A stretch of DNA of 64,000 nucleotides from Nilaparvata lugens (GCF_014356525.2 NC_052516.1:25374070-25438069), one strand, 5' to 3'. Shown: positions 10,991 to 23,090, counted from the first letter of the stretch. A program made the numbers and translations. Notes: generated by a model not told the origin, from the letters alone.

Positions 10991-12530
10991 CTTTTGTACC
11001 ACTTCATTTATGTGTAACAGTGTGAGTATTATTGTAGTTGTTTTTGTGTATCTTATATTATGTTTCAGGTTCTTGAACTTTCATTTTTACTGTATGTTGA
11101 ACACTGCGTTTTTAGTATGAGAATTGACTCTGTCTTGTTTGAATTTGCTAACTTGTTGCTTATTTGTCGAAATTAAATCAATTCTCGTGCAATTTCCAAA
11201 TGCAGTTTCAATTTCTTGTCGAAAAAGCTACTGTATTTGAGAATTGTACCATTGGCCTTTTTGCAGCTTTGGCTTTTCCACTGGAAGTTAGGCTCAACGC
11301 TCGTGGAGGGGGAATAATTTTCAGTGAAAAGGCTACAGTTTGAATTGAGATGTAACCGGGGAAACATGTAACGGTGTGCTAGCCTCGGTCCTCTGAATGG
11401 ATCTGTTTTCCATTCAGAGGGACAAATTGACAAATTCTCGTTATATTATCATTAATTTTGTTCTAGTTTGAAGAAGAAACCAATAAAATTAGTAGAAGTA
11501 GAATTAGGAGATTAATTGCGTGGGTGAATCTGAGTAAAGTATAGTGAGTCTTCTTAAATCGTATGTGAGTGTTTCTGAAGTCAAAATTTAAATTAAGGAA
11601 ATGGTCAGTGCCAAACTTTTGGTGTTTTCTTATATAGATCAACATTTCAATTATATAGAATGACCGAGGCCCGAATTTAGTTGCAGCAAGTTAGCAAGTT
11701 CCCAAGTATTAAAATTGAAAATTGAATATGCCTTCTTGACCTGAATCGATTGTTGAATCACTTTATTTTGTTTGAAAATTTGAGATGAGACATGATTTTA
11801 TTAATTAGTTCTGATTAGTTCAATAAACCTGAGGTTAAATTTTAGAAGTATTTTCAATGAAGTTCCTGGCTCGTAGTTACTATAGTTGCTATAGTGAGGT
11901 CCACGTTATAATGACAGTATTTGATCAACTTTGGTTTTGCTATACTTGTCTATCATTCGACAAAGCCGGTGGTACTATCCTTTTCTAGGTTTAAAAGGAT
12001 GATATATAACCAAAATAAAATATGTGGACATTATAATCCTTCTGGACCTAAGAATAATTAGTAGTTCTATCTTATAATCTCTTATTGTAAGAATGAATAA
12101 ATAAAATCTTCTCATTTCTCTTCTGTTTGACTGTTTTCTTGAGTCGTCTTTTGTTTATATCGAGAAAAACAGACTCAGTTTTTTTAGCAGGGATGCAGAG
12201 AATATATTATAATACATACTGTAACACCAAAATATAAAATTGGTAACATTATTGACCCCATTATTAATATTATTAACATTATTAATCCATGTTTCTTCAA
12301 CTAATAATACCAGACGGATGTGATAATAGGTCTACATTCAATTACAGTATAAATATTTCAGTTTTATTTAATTACATAATAATATTCCACATAGAGAGGG
12401 AAAGAGCGTATTTCTTTGAATATGGTAGGCAATTTCTGTTATTAATAGGAGCGCTTATATTGAGCCATTCAAAGCAGTATAAAATAGATGTATAATAGTG
12501 TATATATAAAATAGCAGTATAATATAGATG
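10991..12530. other. Intergenic, no gene recognised; one MITE family 1 end
   Basis: Mostly AT-rich sequence. Around 11890-11925 it holds an isolated copy of the MITE family 1 terminus (gtgaggtccacgttataatg). A short perfect hairpin (ctctgaatgga / tccattcagag) lies near 11393-11420. No supported exon. Confidence 0.4.
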
Positions 12531-13475
12531 CATTAAAAATATAAATCCATAGTAAATTTAACATTTATTCAAAAATACAAGGAACAATACTGTTTGCTTG
12601 AGAAAATCACCTTTTTCAACTTTAATTAAAAAATGTATTTCCAAATTTAACTTAATTTAATTTCCAATTCTACTCACGACCCGTGTCTAAGACACTTATT
12701 AAATCTCATGAACCATTAAATCAATAGATTTAATAGATCTAACCACGGGTCTTGAATCGCCTCGATACGCCGCTAGGGAATTTCAGTTGAAAATGTCGGT
12801 CAAACGTTAGGTTGATGACTGGCCTAAAATCTGATGGTGTGCACAGACTTAAGCGCCATGAACACGCGCCTTCCACTTTTCTTCAGCTGATGCTAAACTT
12901 ATTATAACTGTACCTCACAGTACAAATACAGATATAAATCAGCTATAATAATAATAATATCGAGTGACCTGGCTGGCTCAGGTCTGGTGTCAGAGTTTTC
13001 AGGTCGCAACTGATCAATTTCAGGGCCTCTGACATGACCTAACGACTGCTTTTTAGGCAGCCGGGACCGACGGCTTAACGTGTCCATCCGAAACACGGAA
13101 AATCAGCTGATGAGAAGTGGAATTCGCGTGTTCGTGGCGCTCAAGCCTGTACGTAGCTTAACATGCAATAGCTCACCAACAGCTTCTCACCTGTGTCTCA
13201 AAAACAACTGGCACTAATGTTCAGTTTAATAGACTGTACAGTCAAAAATGTCCGACATTTTGTTTTTTTCAGACTTTTTCGATCAACAGGTGAACAGTAT
13301 TCTGTAGCAGAGTGACCTGTAGACCTGTAAGAGGATCTTGAAAATCCAGCAATTTTTTGTAGTATGCCGACTACTAAAATATTAAATTTATCACTATATA
13401 TAGATGGATTAGATGTATTAAAAAATATAAATCCATAGTAAATTTAACATTTATTCAAAAATACAAGAAACAATA
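12531..13475. repeat. 58-bp direct repeats flanking a 0.83-kb segment
   Basis: The phrase containing aaatccatagtaaatttaac and ttattcaaaaatacaag appears at about 12531-12588 and again at 13418-13475, differing at two or three positions. The inverted-repeat element at 12844-13153 lies between them. This could be a local duplication or the ends of a decayed element. Confidence 0.5.
12844..13153. mobile_element. Inverted-repeat element containing a dispersed motif block
   Basis: The left arm (cttaagcgccatgaacacgcg ending near 12868, then cagctgat) matches the reverse complement of the right arm (cgcgtgttcgtggcgctcaag, 13126-13146). The interior block 12958-13095 (gacctggctggctcagg ... gcagccgggacc) recurs in opposite orientation at about 22750-22880. 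Confidence 0.55.
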
Positions 13476-14015
13476 GGTTACAAATATCGTAGAATATTTA
13501 ACATAAATGTTCTAAATCTTATCATTTTCAAAGTACACAAGAATACTTGAAAACGATAAAGCTATCAACATAAATTGAATGAAAACATAAAATGTGAATC
13601 AAGCCAATCAGCATTGGCAAAATAGTACGAATGAACAAAACTTGAACAAGATTGAAAATTAAAAAAAATACAGGCATATATTAGATCAGATTCAAGGAGA
13701 TGGAAAAGTAAAATTCAAAACAGTAGACTAAGGGCTTTTCAATTTTGACAGAAATCATAATCTTCCAGTAAAATTGATATTAATAATACGATTATAAGGT
13801 TTCAATAATATTAATAATAGTATTACAATAGCTATTATAATAATAGTACAGTAATAATAATACAGATTTGAAAAACAAATCTGTATCTGAAATATTACAG
13901 ATTTCTGTAATACATTTACAAGAATAATGTAAATTAAACAAATATGTCAGTCTTTCAAAGCATAGTATTTCAGTTTAGTTTAGTTTAGTTTAATCTTAAT
14001 AAGAAGCCCATTAGG
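13476..14015. other. AT-rich intergenic stretch, nothing recognised
   Basis: Low-complexity AAT/ATT-rich sequence with a short tttag repeat at 13971-13995. No exon or RNA gene is supported. Confidence 0.4.
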
Positions 14016-14910
14016 TAGGTCTACTTGGAATGTTATAATTAAATTCAATAAATTACAGACAAAGTTAAATGGTAAAGTTACAATAAATTGCGTGCTAGTG
14101 AATAGTGTAAATTATGGTGCATTAATAAATATTACCAGTGGTTATTTGGGTATTGATCTGTTAAATGAACAATTTCAATATTTCTAGAATGACTGTACAT
14201 ATAAAATAATGAAATTACAAACTATAAGCTATTGTATTATGTACAAAATAACATAATGATAAATAACATAAGAGTACTAAGTTCAAGGGCCAGTTTCCGA
14301 GCTCGGGATTTGCGTAAGTTTTAGACTTTAAACAGCTGGAGTCAGAAAATTGGCTTTCCAAAACGGGGCGTAGTCACAGTAAATAGTCGCAGCAGAATAA
14401 ATCTTTATTTTCTCATTTCCACAATTGGAAACGTTTTCCCTTACGCAATGAACCATTCCTAAATAATTCAAAATAGTTGAAACTTTACACTATTTTCTCT
14501 TTATTTTATTTTGTGTTCAATTCTCTAGTTTTTCGAAATTTAATTTAAATGTGGACTGCGACTACGCCCCGTTTCGGGAAGCCAATTTTCTGACTCCAGC
14601 TGTTTAAAGTCTAGAACTTACGCAAATCCCGAGCTCGGAAACCGCCCTTGAACTTAGTACTCTTATGTTATTTATCATTATGCTATTTTGTACATAATAC
14701 AATAGCTTATAGCTTGTAATTTCATTATTTTATATGTACAGTCATTCTAGAAATATTGAAATTGTTCATTTAACAGATCAATACCCAATGGTAATATTTA
14801 TGAATGCACCATAATTTTCACTATTCACTAGCACGCAATTTATTGTAACTTTACCATTTAACTTTGTCTGTAATTTATTGAATTTAATTATAACATTCCA
14901 AGTAGACCTA
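14016..14910. repeat. Large near-perfect hairpin (arms ~360 bp)
   Basis: The sequence from TAGGTCTACTTGGAATG (14016) to about 14380 is repeated in reverse complement from about 14551 to 14910 with only scattered mismatches. A loop of ~170 bp separates the arms. Both arms include ccgagctcgg. The arms have no coding frame. If transcribed, this would form a long double-stranded stem. Confidence 0.85.
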
Positions 14911-15097
14911 TTATTATTATTCTAAAGATGAATCACTCTACAGGTAGGCTAACTAGAGTGACTACACTTTCCATTTACATTATTTACAACTCTTATTTTT
15001 TACAGATTTTCGGCAACACTGTTGTCCTATCATTTGCACTGACTTAATAACGTGAATCTAATCTAGCGTAACCACACTTTCAATCTAAGCAAGTTAC

Positions 15098-15260
15098 ACA
15101 CACATCGATTTTTGGAAGATCGATTTTTTGCCGTCCTCATGAATACTATCAGATTAAACGGAGCTTGACAGACATAATCTGTTTGACATCATCTGCTTAA
15201 TCTAATAGAATTTATAAGGATGGCAAAAAATGGTACGAACAAAAATCGATATGTGTGTAG
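15098..15260. repeat. Palindromic MITE
   Basis: ACACACATCGATTTTT at the left is mirrored by aaaaatcgatatgtgtgt at the right, with cagattaaacgg / ttaatctaatag inside. A half-copy lies at about 50150-50225. Confidence 0.55.
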
Positions 15261-15444
15261 CCACTACCTCCGTAAAAAAAGCCATAGTCCATTCTGGTGA
15301 CGTCAGCACAGGTAGGGCTCCTACACCAATAAAAATTTGTTGATTTCAGCTGATCTATATCAGCTAGTGTTTTTATTGGTGTAGGAGCCCTACCTGTGCT
15401 GACGTCAATAGAGTGCACTATGGCTTTGTTTACGGAGGTAGTGG
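15261..15444. mobile_element. Palindromic MITE family 4, complete copy
   Basis: CCACTACCTCCGTAAA and its reverse complement bound a 184-bp palindrome. Both arms carry gacgtcagcacaggtagggc, and the loop carries cagctgatctatatcagctg. A second copy at 43080-44244 is interrupted by a hAT-like insertion. Confidence 0.75.
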
Positions 15445-15539
15445 TGTAGTAGCCGATCGCTTCAGTTTTCAGTAAACAAAACTTCAGTTTTCAGCAAACA
15501 CTATTTAGAACAAAGATATTTTTTACAGAAATAAGCCTT

Positions 15540-16745
15540 ATCTCACTCGCTCTCACGATTGGCAAATCAATTCTTCCCCTTCCAAATGAGAATCTTCTTA
15601 ACGTATATCTCATTACAGTTAGGCCAACTACACATTCCATCTTACACTATTTACAACTTAGAACGTTAAGAAGATAATTTTTTAGAGAAAAATTAATAAT
15701 ATATTAGTGTAGTAGAATAATGATACAATATAATGTAAAGAATAATGATACACTATTCTTTTACTAATAGAATAATAGTGTAATAACATCTTACATTATT
15801 TACAACTAAGATCTTAGAACTTACAACTCAGAACGTTAAGGCTGTGCAAAGGCTAAAGTTAAACTTTCTACTAGTGATATTTTTCAAAGTTTTTCGATTT
15901 TTATACTATCAAGCTATCAAAATTAAAAAGTTTTCTCAGGAAAACATTTTTTTTCGATCATTACTTTTTAAGATAAGAGTGCCTAAAGTTTAAATTTTTG
16001 TGCCAGAACATTTCAAGCTCGGTGAAAGATAAAACCATGAGATTTTTTGGATAGTTTCTTCATGGTATTGTTGATCTAATAAAACAAAAATTTTCTGAAA
16101 ATATACATTTTTGAGAAAGTTATTCAATTTACCAAAATGACCGAAAATAAATCAAACTGAAAGTTATTTTTGGTCATTTTTAGTAAATTGAATAACTTTC
16201 TCAGAAAATTATATTTTCAGAAAATTCTTGTTTTATTAGATCAACAATATGATGTGATATTACTACAATGATATTTTCAGAAAATTCTTGTTCTATTAGA
16301 TCAACAATACCATGAAGAATCTATCCTTAAAATCTCAGGGTTTTATCTTTCACCGAACTTGAATTGTTCTGGCACAAACGTTTACATTTTAGGCGCTCAT
16401 ATCTCAAAAAGTAATGATGAAAAAAAATGTTTTCCTGAGAAAACTTTTAAATTTTGATAGCTTGATACTATACAAATCGAATAACTTTGAAAAATATCAC
16501 CAGTAGAAAGTTTATTTTTAGCCTTTGCACAGCCTTAAGAAGATCATTTTTTGGAGAAATGTTAAGGTATTATCTCACTTGCACTCACGGTTGGTAAATC
16601 AACTCTTCCTCTTCCGAATGAGGATGGACTTTTCATCTTACACTATTTACAACTTAGAATGTTAAGATCACTTTTTTGAGAAATAATAACCTTATCTCAC
16701 TCGCTCTCACAGTTAGCATCTCAACTCTTCCTCTTCCAAATGCAG
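15540..16745 (-). repeat. Tandem copies of the LRWD1 3' end
   Basis: The last ~20 bases of the LRWD1 coding exon plus its 3' flank (plus-strand phrase tctcactcgctctcac ... caactcttcctcttccaaatg) recur at about 15545-15600 and 16570-16625, besides the genuine copy at 16693-16745. Each unit is accompanied by ttacactatttacaactta. The TTAA hairpin element sits between units. So the terminal exon end has been locally multiplied. Confidence 0.65.
15840..16534. mobile_element. TTAA-flanked foldback element (695 bp)
   Basis: GGCTGTGCAAAGGCTAAA at the left and its exact reverse complement at the right are directly bordered by TTAA (15836-15839 and 16535-16538). The pre-insertion site gaacgttaagaagat is preserved at about 15661. 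The arms are about 320-370 bp, so nearly the whole element is one hairpin. The right arm has a ~50-bp internal duplication (gatattttcagaaaattctt twice). A TTAA duplication is characteristic of piggyBac-type transposition. No transposase is present. Confidence 0.8.
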
Positions 16746-17001
16746 ACCAGGTTGTTATTGGTGACCGCCACTATACAGGTGCCGTCATAGTTTATGGTGA
16801 CCTTATCGACGACAATGTCGTAGACGTCCAGATTCAGTTTGCGTTTCTTTTCGGTGCTGGAGTCGGACAGAATCGGCCAGGGAAAGATGGCCGACGGCTC
16901 GACTGCAATCGGCTTCAGTTGTCGGTGCGAAGTGTCCAGGTTGAGGATGTCGTACAACCATAGAGCACCCATGTCATCGCCACAGCATAGCAAGCCACAA
17001 T
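16721..17001 (-). CDS. LRWD1: LRWD1-like protein, terminal exon (WD40)
   Basis: The last coding exon (minus strand) opens after an acceptor (attatattatag) and ends at TGA, complementary to 16721-16723. It encodes LLCCGDDMGALWLYDI and, near the C-terminus, CIVAVTNNNLVCIWKRKS. These are paired WD-repeat strands that match, in order, the last blades of leucine-rich repeat and WD repeat protein 1 (LRWD1/ORCA). The family binds the origin recognition complex and repressive histone marks through its WD propeller and helps keep ORC on heterochromatin. The first two bases complete a codon with the exon at 20262-20494. The three residues after the last blade are the true C-terminus. The 3' flank is duplicated downstream. 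Confidence 0.85.
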
Positions 17002-18470
17002 CTATAATATAATAAAGGGAAGTAAGTAATTATACACGTACGGGATAGGAAATTCACGAATGACGCACCATCACGTCTCAACTACTCAACTGATTAACTT
17101 GAAATTTTGCATATAGATTTAAAATTTATCGAGGATGGTTATAGGCATATTTTCAATTCTTGAAGATTTAATTTTCTTCAAGTTTTCAATTCGCCATTGA
17201 AACATAATTTTATACCTTTAGTTTATTTAGATAAATTGAAATCTACCCAATCTGAGATTCTCCCCCTGTCGTGGTCGACGACGGCATTTACAAAGCTTCA
17301 ATAAGCAGAAAACCCAGCTTCAGTAAGTGAATTTCTATGTTTTCTTTTTCTTCATTCATCAATTGAACTGTTGTCAGACAAACTAAAATGTCCGACAAAG
17401 CATCATTCAGCATCAAATTAGTTCAATTTGGGGACAAATAGAGAATATATTTTTGTATTCACTAAAAATAATGTAGTATGTAGTAGTATTGTATTATAGT
17501 ATGTATGTAGTAGTATGTTAGCAGACAAGACAACAGTAAACGAGATGCCATAAAATAGTATAGGCCTATTTCGCACCTTGAGCAGAAAATGATATTTTTC
17601 CGGTTCGAAATCGGTTTTCAACTAGACTAGAAAAGATTGATAAAAGATAGACTAGGACTAGAAAAGATTGAGAGCCGGAAAAACATTTTTGCCCGTGGTG
17701 CGAACGCTATTTTTCGCCACACAAAAATAAACTATATATATATATATATAAGAATAGCTGTTTACTAAGCACTTCCGAAAGCAGAAGTGGAAGGTGATAG
17801 CTCTAGCAAATCTGAGGTAATCTGAATATCAGGAAATTGTCCAAGTATTTTTATTTTTTATTCTGATTTGTCTAAATAACCTAAAAGATTATGTTCAATT
17901 ATGTGGGAGGTTGAGTTTATAGTTTTTTATTCTTTCAAATGACAATAAGATGATATTATTATAAAATGTTTTAATTATTGAATAATGAACACAAATAATG
18001 AAAAGTTTTTTGATCAGCTGTTTTTTGATCACCTTTCTTAGTTCCATGTTAGCGGCTGGAAAGGGACTCTTTCCGGCCTAGGCCGGAAAGAAACCTGTTC
18101 TGACGTCAGACGAGAGTCGTCTGCAAACAATGTCTTTCAGATCTACGTAGGGACTGGAAAACAGCTGCTTACTGTGCAGTGTGGCGAAAAAGCTAATAAA
18201 TTTGTATTATCTGATACAAATAAATTTGTATCAGTCACGATCCGATTTCTTGCCAAACTTGAGGGCCAACATTCAATGTTGAATTCGACGTCGGTCCGTG
18301 AATGGGGTTATTGTTTTTGGGTGTCTAGCCGGAAGAGTTGGATCATCAACTGGAGGTCCAACAATTCCGACTTCCCTCGTTCAGCAGTCTGGTCAGAGTC
18401 AAGTTGGAACGTGAGTAGGAGATGTTGGACTAACTCCAACTCTAACAGAGCATGAGTGGTGCAAGATCCG
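17002..18470. other. LRWD1 intron with repeats
   Basis: This stretch holds a (TA)n run at 17732-17750. A segment at about 17860-18030 is similar to 51475-51640 (both contain cctaaaa..ttatgttcaat and gatcagct). A palindromic ttccggcctaggccggaa lies near 18065. No exon is recognised. Confidence 0.5.
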
Positions 18471-18474
18471 ACTA

Positions 18475-18847
18475 CAGTGAGGTCCACGTTATAATGGCAG
18501 TGGAGAAAGATAGGAGAAAAACGTTGCCGATCCGCTGTCTTGTCAATGCCTTCTATAGACGGTAGCTATACAGGTTTATTGAACTAATATAACTGTTCAT
18601 TCTCGTTTAAAATAATCAGTTGTATTTTATTAAGCAATAAATTATATTTTTTATCAATTTCATAATGAATTTACATAATTAAGATGAAATATCTTGTTAA
18701 TTAATTATAAATTCAACATTGTTAAAGGACGATCTGGCAACAGAGCCAAGCGAGAAAGAGATAGCGCTATCCGCTTCGTTGAATGAAAGACAAGGATAGC
18801 AATACGATTGCTAATCAAACATTGCCATTATAACGTGGACCTCACTA
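18475..18847. mobile_element. MITE family 1, complete copy (373 bp)
   Basis: The termini AGTGAGGTCCACGTTATAATGG and their reverse complement are flanked by TA on both sides (18473-18474, 18848-18849). That suggests a Tc1/mariner-like mechanism. The interior is non-coding. At least seven further partial or complete copies are in the window, the best at 23173-23547. Confidence 0.85.
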
Positions 18848-18965
18848 TAGTGTCATACTACCGGTGCAACAATGTTGGACCACCAGCCAGATAGTGAATG
18901 GCCCACTTAATGAAACAGACGAGGTATTTTGTGGAAATCAAATTTTACAACGATCTTGACTGTAT

Positions 18966-19945
18966 TATAGAGAAAAGATAGCATAAAAATATATCCCATG
19001 GTATGGGTAGTTTATGATCCAAATATTCATCCGATTTTTTGTTAACTCGAAGCCGATTACTGTCGACTGTTGTCTATCATTATTGTTTTGGCCGGGTGAG
19101 AGTCTAACAACGGCACAGTATAAGAGACTACCCGCGTCACTTGGCTTCACGAAAAAGAACTACTAGTGCCCGGTTTAACCAACCTTGATAATATATAGCC
19201 TAGCCCTGGTCAGTTAGACCGTTGTCAAAATTTGGCCACTTGTTGAAACATACAACTGTTCCACCAACCTCGGGATTGATCAAAACTCCATCGGTCAAAT
19301 CTGAAAATGGTCAACTCTTGTAGCTGTACTTTTCTGAAGTTAGCTAACATGTTAGCTGGCTTGCTATAGGCTACATCTGTTTCTGATATTTTTGCTCAAG
19401 TAATTCTGTACTTTAAAAGTAAAGAAAATCTTTAATTCAACTCTGTTATTTATTTATATCTCTTGAGCATCACGCTGACACGAGGAATATTTTCAAGAAG
19501 TTCTATATAAATTATTTCTTCCTCCATTTTCTATACTATAAAAAATTACCAATTAAAAGAGTCTGAGAACTAACCTAATAAATAACTTACTACAACGAAA
19601 TTCAATCGCACTAGAAACTTTGAAATTTTACACTACGACAAAAACATAACCTACAAACAAGCAAGGAGCTTATCGAACCAGTCTTTTGACCGCGTTCAAA
19701 TAATTTGATCGCCCGTTCGGCGGCAGTCAAACTTGACCATCTGTTTGACCGTGGATGAACGTAACTGGCGTTGGTGGAACGAGTTATATTGCTCATTTGA
19801 CCATCGGATAGACTTTAATCATGTTCAAATCCCTTGACCACGGTTGGTGAAACCAGGCATAGGACCATCAGCTTGAGATAACATTGAAATTTGCAACATA
19901 AACCATGAGATACCTTGAGATAGATATCTTCTTATGTTAATAAAA
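18966..19945. mobile_element. MITE family 2 copy split by a nested element
   Basis: The left end tatagagaaaag with atatcccatgg, and the right part cataaaccatgagata, match family 2. The interior (agccgattactgtcgac ... aagaactactag) matches the copies at 1740 and 57971. It is interrupted after the TAG at 19164-19166. Confidence 0.7.
19167..19859. mobile_element. Nested element (family 3), 3-bp TAG target duplication
   Basis: The 693-bp insertion starts TGCCCGGTTTAACCAACC and ends with the reverse complement of TGCCTGGTTTCACCAACC. TAG occurs on both sides (19164-19166, 19860-19862), and the uninterrupted sequence ctactaggac is known from the family 2 copy at 57971. A 3-bp duplication suggests the PIF/Harbinger type, but no transposase is present. 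Confidence 0.75.
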
Positions 19946-20065
19946 ACAATATAAAAATCTAAATTAGTTTTTTGAAATTTGCAACATAAACCATGAGATA
20001 CTATGAGATATCTTCGTATGTTAATAAAAACAATATAAAAATCTAAATTAGTTTTTTCAATCTAA
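19885..20065. repeat. ~85-bp tandem duplication
   Basis: The segment gaaatttgcaacataaacc ... aaaatctaaattagtttttt appears twice in succession, with small differences (atatcttcttatg versus atatcttcgtatg). Confidence 0.75.
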
Positions 20066-20261
20066 ATTGAAGTTAGTTCAACTTGAAAATGACCTAAGTT
20101 AGGGTCGAAACTAGTTGTTGAACTATTTTAAAGTTTTTAAAAATAAAGGGTACTTCAAGATTTTTATATTGTTTTTATTAAAAGTAGCCCATGTGAGTGA
20201 AGTCTCTTATGTTATTTTTTCTCTAAGATTGTATCCTGTTTAGGGTAGAGCTATGACTTAC

Positions 20262-20494
20262 GCGACTGCAGCCCGATGTACATGAAATAGTTGTCGGTGT
20301 CGCTCCAGTGCAGCAGATGCGTGGGTGCAACGGTGCAGTTGCACTTGAGTGCAGTGGGCAGGTGCCAGATGTAGATGGCCGGGTGCAGGGCGCACTTGGA
20401 TGCCACCAGACCGTTGCCGATGATTTCAACCGAGTCCACCAGAGCGCTCTCCACGTCGGGTAGTATCGGCATGCTGAACTTCAACAGTTTTGGA
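20262..20494 (-). CDS. LRWD1: LRWD1-like protein, WD40 exon
   Basis: A 233-nt minus-strand exon with acceptor taatgttccag and donor GTAAGTCA. It encodes SALVDSVEIIGNGLVASKCA, then AIYIWHLP and LLHWSDTDNYFMYIGLQS. These are the WD blades of LRWD1 in which a non-canonical IASK/VASK segment precedes a tryptophan-containing strand. Both ends are phase-compatible with the neighbouring exons at 21582-21789 and 16721-17001. The exon is GC-richer than its surroundings, as expected for conserved coding sequence in this AT-rich region. Confidence 0.85.
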
Positions 20495-20604
20495 CTGGAA
20501 CATTAAATTAATTGTTATAAATAAACGAAAAAATTCAATATACAATAATATGAAAATTGAAATTGAAATGAAATTTATTTCCATAAAACATTACAAATGT
20601 AATG

Positions 20605-21005
20605 TTGTCATAGTAAAGTAGTATTTTCAATTTGGGTAGGATTCCCGATCACACCCACCTTGGAATCACATTTTTATGAGATACTAAACCGTTCACATAC
20701 TTTTTTTCTCTTTTCTGATTTGAATAGTATTAATTAATAATGTGAATATCTTTGTGATATGATTTGAGATATCTATATGCGGCTCCATTCATTTTTTCTT
20801 GAAATTCTGTATCGAAATCATGTATATCATGACCAACTCCCCATTTAAAAAAATAAAGTTGCATTCAACATGGCGGATCAAAGATGGCGGACCATACTTT
20901 CAAAGTCATAGTAAAGTAGTTTCAATTTGAGTAAGATCCCCAATCACACCCACCGTCAAATTACCTTTGTGTATGAGATATTAAGACGATCTCGGACTTT
21001 TCACC
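20605..21005. repeat. Intronic direct repeat, two copies ~300 bp apart
   Basis: The phrase gtcatagtaaagtagt followed by ttcaatttg, gtaggat/taagatcc and atcacacccacc occurs at about 20608-20690 and 20906-20985. Confidence 0.55.
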
Positions 21006-21581
21006 CCATCCTGTATATTTGACATAAAATTGATCATTATGAAATGAAATGGAATAGATTTTATTCAACCAAAAGATTGTACAGAAACATAAAAATCAAC
21101 AAGATCATTATTAACAATAATCAACAATCAATATTAGGGTGATACTCTCAGAACAGGTTAGTTCATAATTTGGATAACAAGGTAAACCTAAATTTATTTT
21201 AGGTGGATTCCAAAGCATTGTTCAATAGAAAGTTCTATTAGGTTGTAATTCTTCTTACAGATTGATTTAGTCAGAAAAATGAATGCCGATACTATTCAAA
21301 TTAGAAATTATTATTTATTTATTCTTATTTTTTGTTGTTTAAGAAATGTATTGTGGTTTGAACTAACATTAACGTTCATAAGTGTACCAGATTTGACAAG
21401 AAGTGAGCCAATCATTTTCAATGATTAATCAAAAATTTTGAACAAAAACGTTTAAAAATTGTATTTCTGAATATGCATTAAATTTGTACTTTTTGTTCAA
21501 TTTAAGGAGAAAAGGGGTTTTACCTGTTACTTCCATTAAAAATTGCAATCAATGGGATGAATAAATACTGAGGCATCTTAC

Positions 21582-21789
21582 CTGTGATTTTCATCAGTGA
21601 TCTCGAATCCCATGAGGCCATCATTGCAGCCAGCAAGCAGAATCTGAGTGGTTGTGCAGAAAGCAAAACTGAATATTTCACTTTCTGTTGACAATTCGTA
21701 GAGCACCTCCATAGAGCAGGCATCTTCAAACGGCGGACTACCACTCACTGTAATCTTACACACTCGCACCACACCGTTAGTATCGCCAA
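21582..21789 (-). CDS. LRWD1: LRWD1-like protein, WD40 exon
   Basis: A 208-nt minus-strand exon with acceptor gttttttag and donor GTAAGATG. The product begins VGDTNGVVRVCKITVSG and ends LLAGCNDGLMGFEITDENH. The G-D/N-D-G-x-x-x-F/W-E pattern is that of WD-repeat turns. Phase agrees with the exons at 25347-25570 (one base supplied) and 20262-20494 (two bases passed on). Confidence 0.8.
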
Positions 21790-21847
21790 CTAAAAAACAA
21801 GCAAAAAAAATAGTTCAAATTCATGAGTAGAAAAAGTCACGTGGAAT

Positions 21848-22938
21848 TTTTACTTTCCTTGCCCTATCACAATAGGTAAGGAAAGTATTGCTTTCCAAAA
21901 AAATTAAGGTACTCTAATTTCAAGTTTTCTATACGTTTCAAGGTCCCCTGAGTCCAAAAACATGATTTTTGGATGTTGGTCTGTATGTGTGTGTATGTAT
22001 GTGTGTGTGTGTATGTCTGTGAACACCATAACTCCATTCCAAATCAACCGATTGACTTGAGATTTCAAACTTAAGGTCCTTATACCATGAGGATCCGACA
22101 ATAAGAAATTCAATACAATTCAAATCAAGATGGCGGATAATGACTAAAAAACCATGTTTTTCACGGTTTTCTCGAAAACGGCTCTAACGATTTTCTTCAA
22201 ATTTATACCATGGGTAGTAAGTACCATTGTCATAAGTCCTATCAACTGACATGAGTCTCATTTCTGGGGAAATTGCAGGAGCTCCGTAATATTCTTGAGA
22301 AAAATGGCGGATGATTACTAAAAAACCATGTTTTTCACGATTTTCTCAAAAATGACTTGACCGATTTTTTTCAAATTTATACTCTGTATAGTTATATATA
22401 CCCTGTAGTTATTTATCAGCTCTATCAACTGGCATGAGTCTCCTTTCTGGGAAACTAATGGGGGTCCACCCCATCCTTGAGAAATGGACTTTGTAGCCTC
22501 CTTCTCGTGCATGAGGTAGGTAGGTAGAGCAGTTCATAAAAAGAACACAAGAAATAGTCGAGATATTTCATCTGTAGAAAAGCTGTTTTGACGACAGCTG
22601 TTTTAAAAAAAATCATCGAATTTCACTATTTACACATAGGAAAAAGTACTCTGAAAACAATTATATATACACATATACAGTAGTCTGATCGTAGTTTCAA
22701 ATATGTTGCCGCCAATCGTTATTATGTTATTCCCCTAAATTATTCTCGTTTAAGAATGGGGCTTAAAGTTCAGTTTACTGCCTAAAAAGCAGTCGTTAGG
22801 TCATGTCAGATGCCCCGAAATTGATCAGCTGCGACCTGAAAACTCTGACACCAGGCTTGAGCCAGCCAGGTCACACGATATTATTATTACAGTTCAATGA
22901 GCAAGGAAAGTTGTGTGAGTGTACCACACCAGATTTTT
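21848..22938. repeat. Interspersed repeat family 5, copy 1
   Basis: Starts tttactttccttgccctat and ends gcaaggaaagttgtgtgagt then accacaccagattt. The copy at 47385-49066 shares both ends and a tgtgtgtatgt microsatellite. The interior includes a block (about 22750-22880) that recurs inverted at 12958-13095. No coding frame. Confidence 0.65.
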
Positions 22939-23090
22939 GAACTTGGTTATTCAACATTTGAAATGTACACGGTAACATAATTATTTTGTTGCCATAGAGT
23001 TAGTATTCGACTGTAGGAGCACAGCCCCCTAGATGATACTGTATCATATCTGGTTGATACTGTATCATGTCTGGTGATAGCATAGAGAAA

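Noticed and set aside
11173..11433. 86-codon minus-strand ORF
   Set aside because: No recognisable domain or splice context. It lies in intergenic sequence and is within chance length for this composition.
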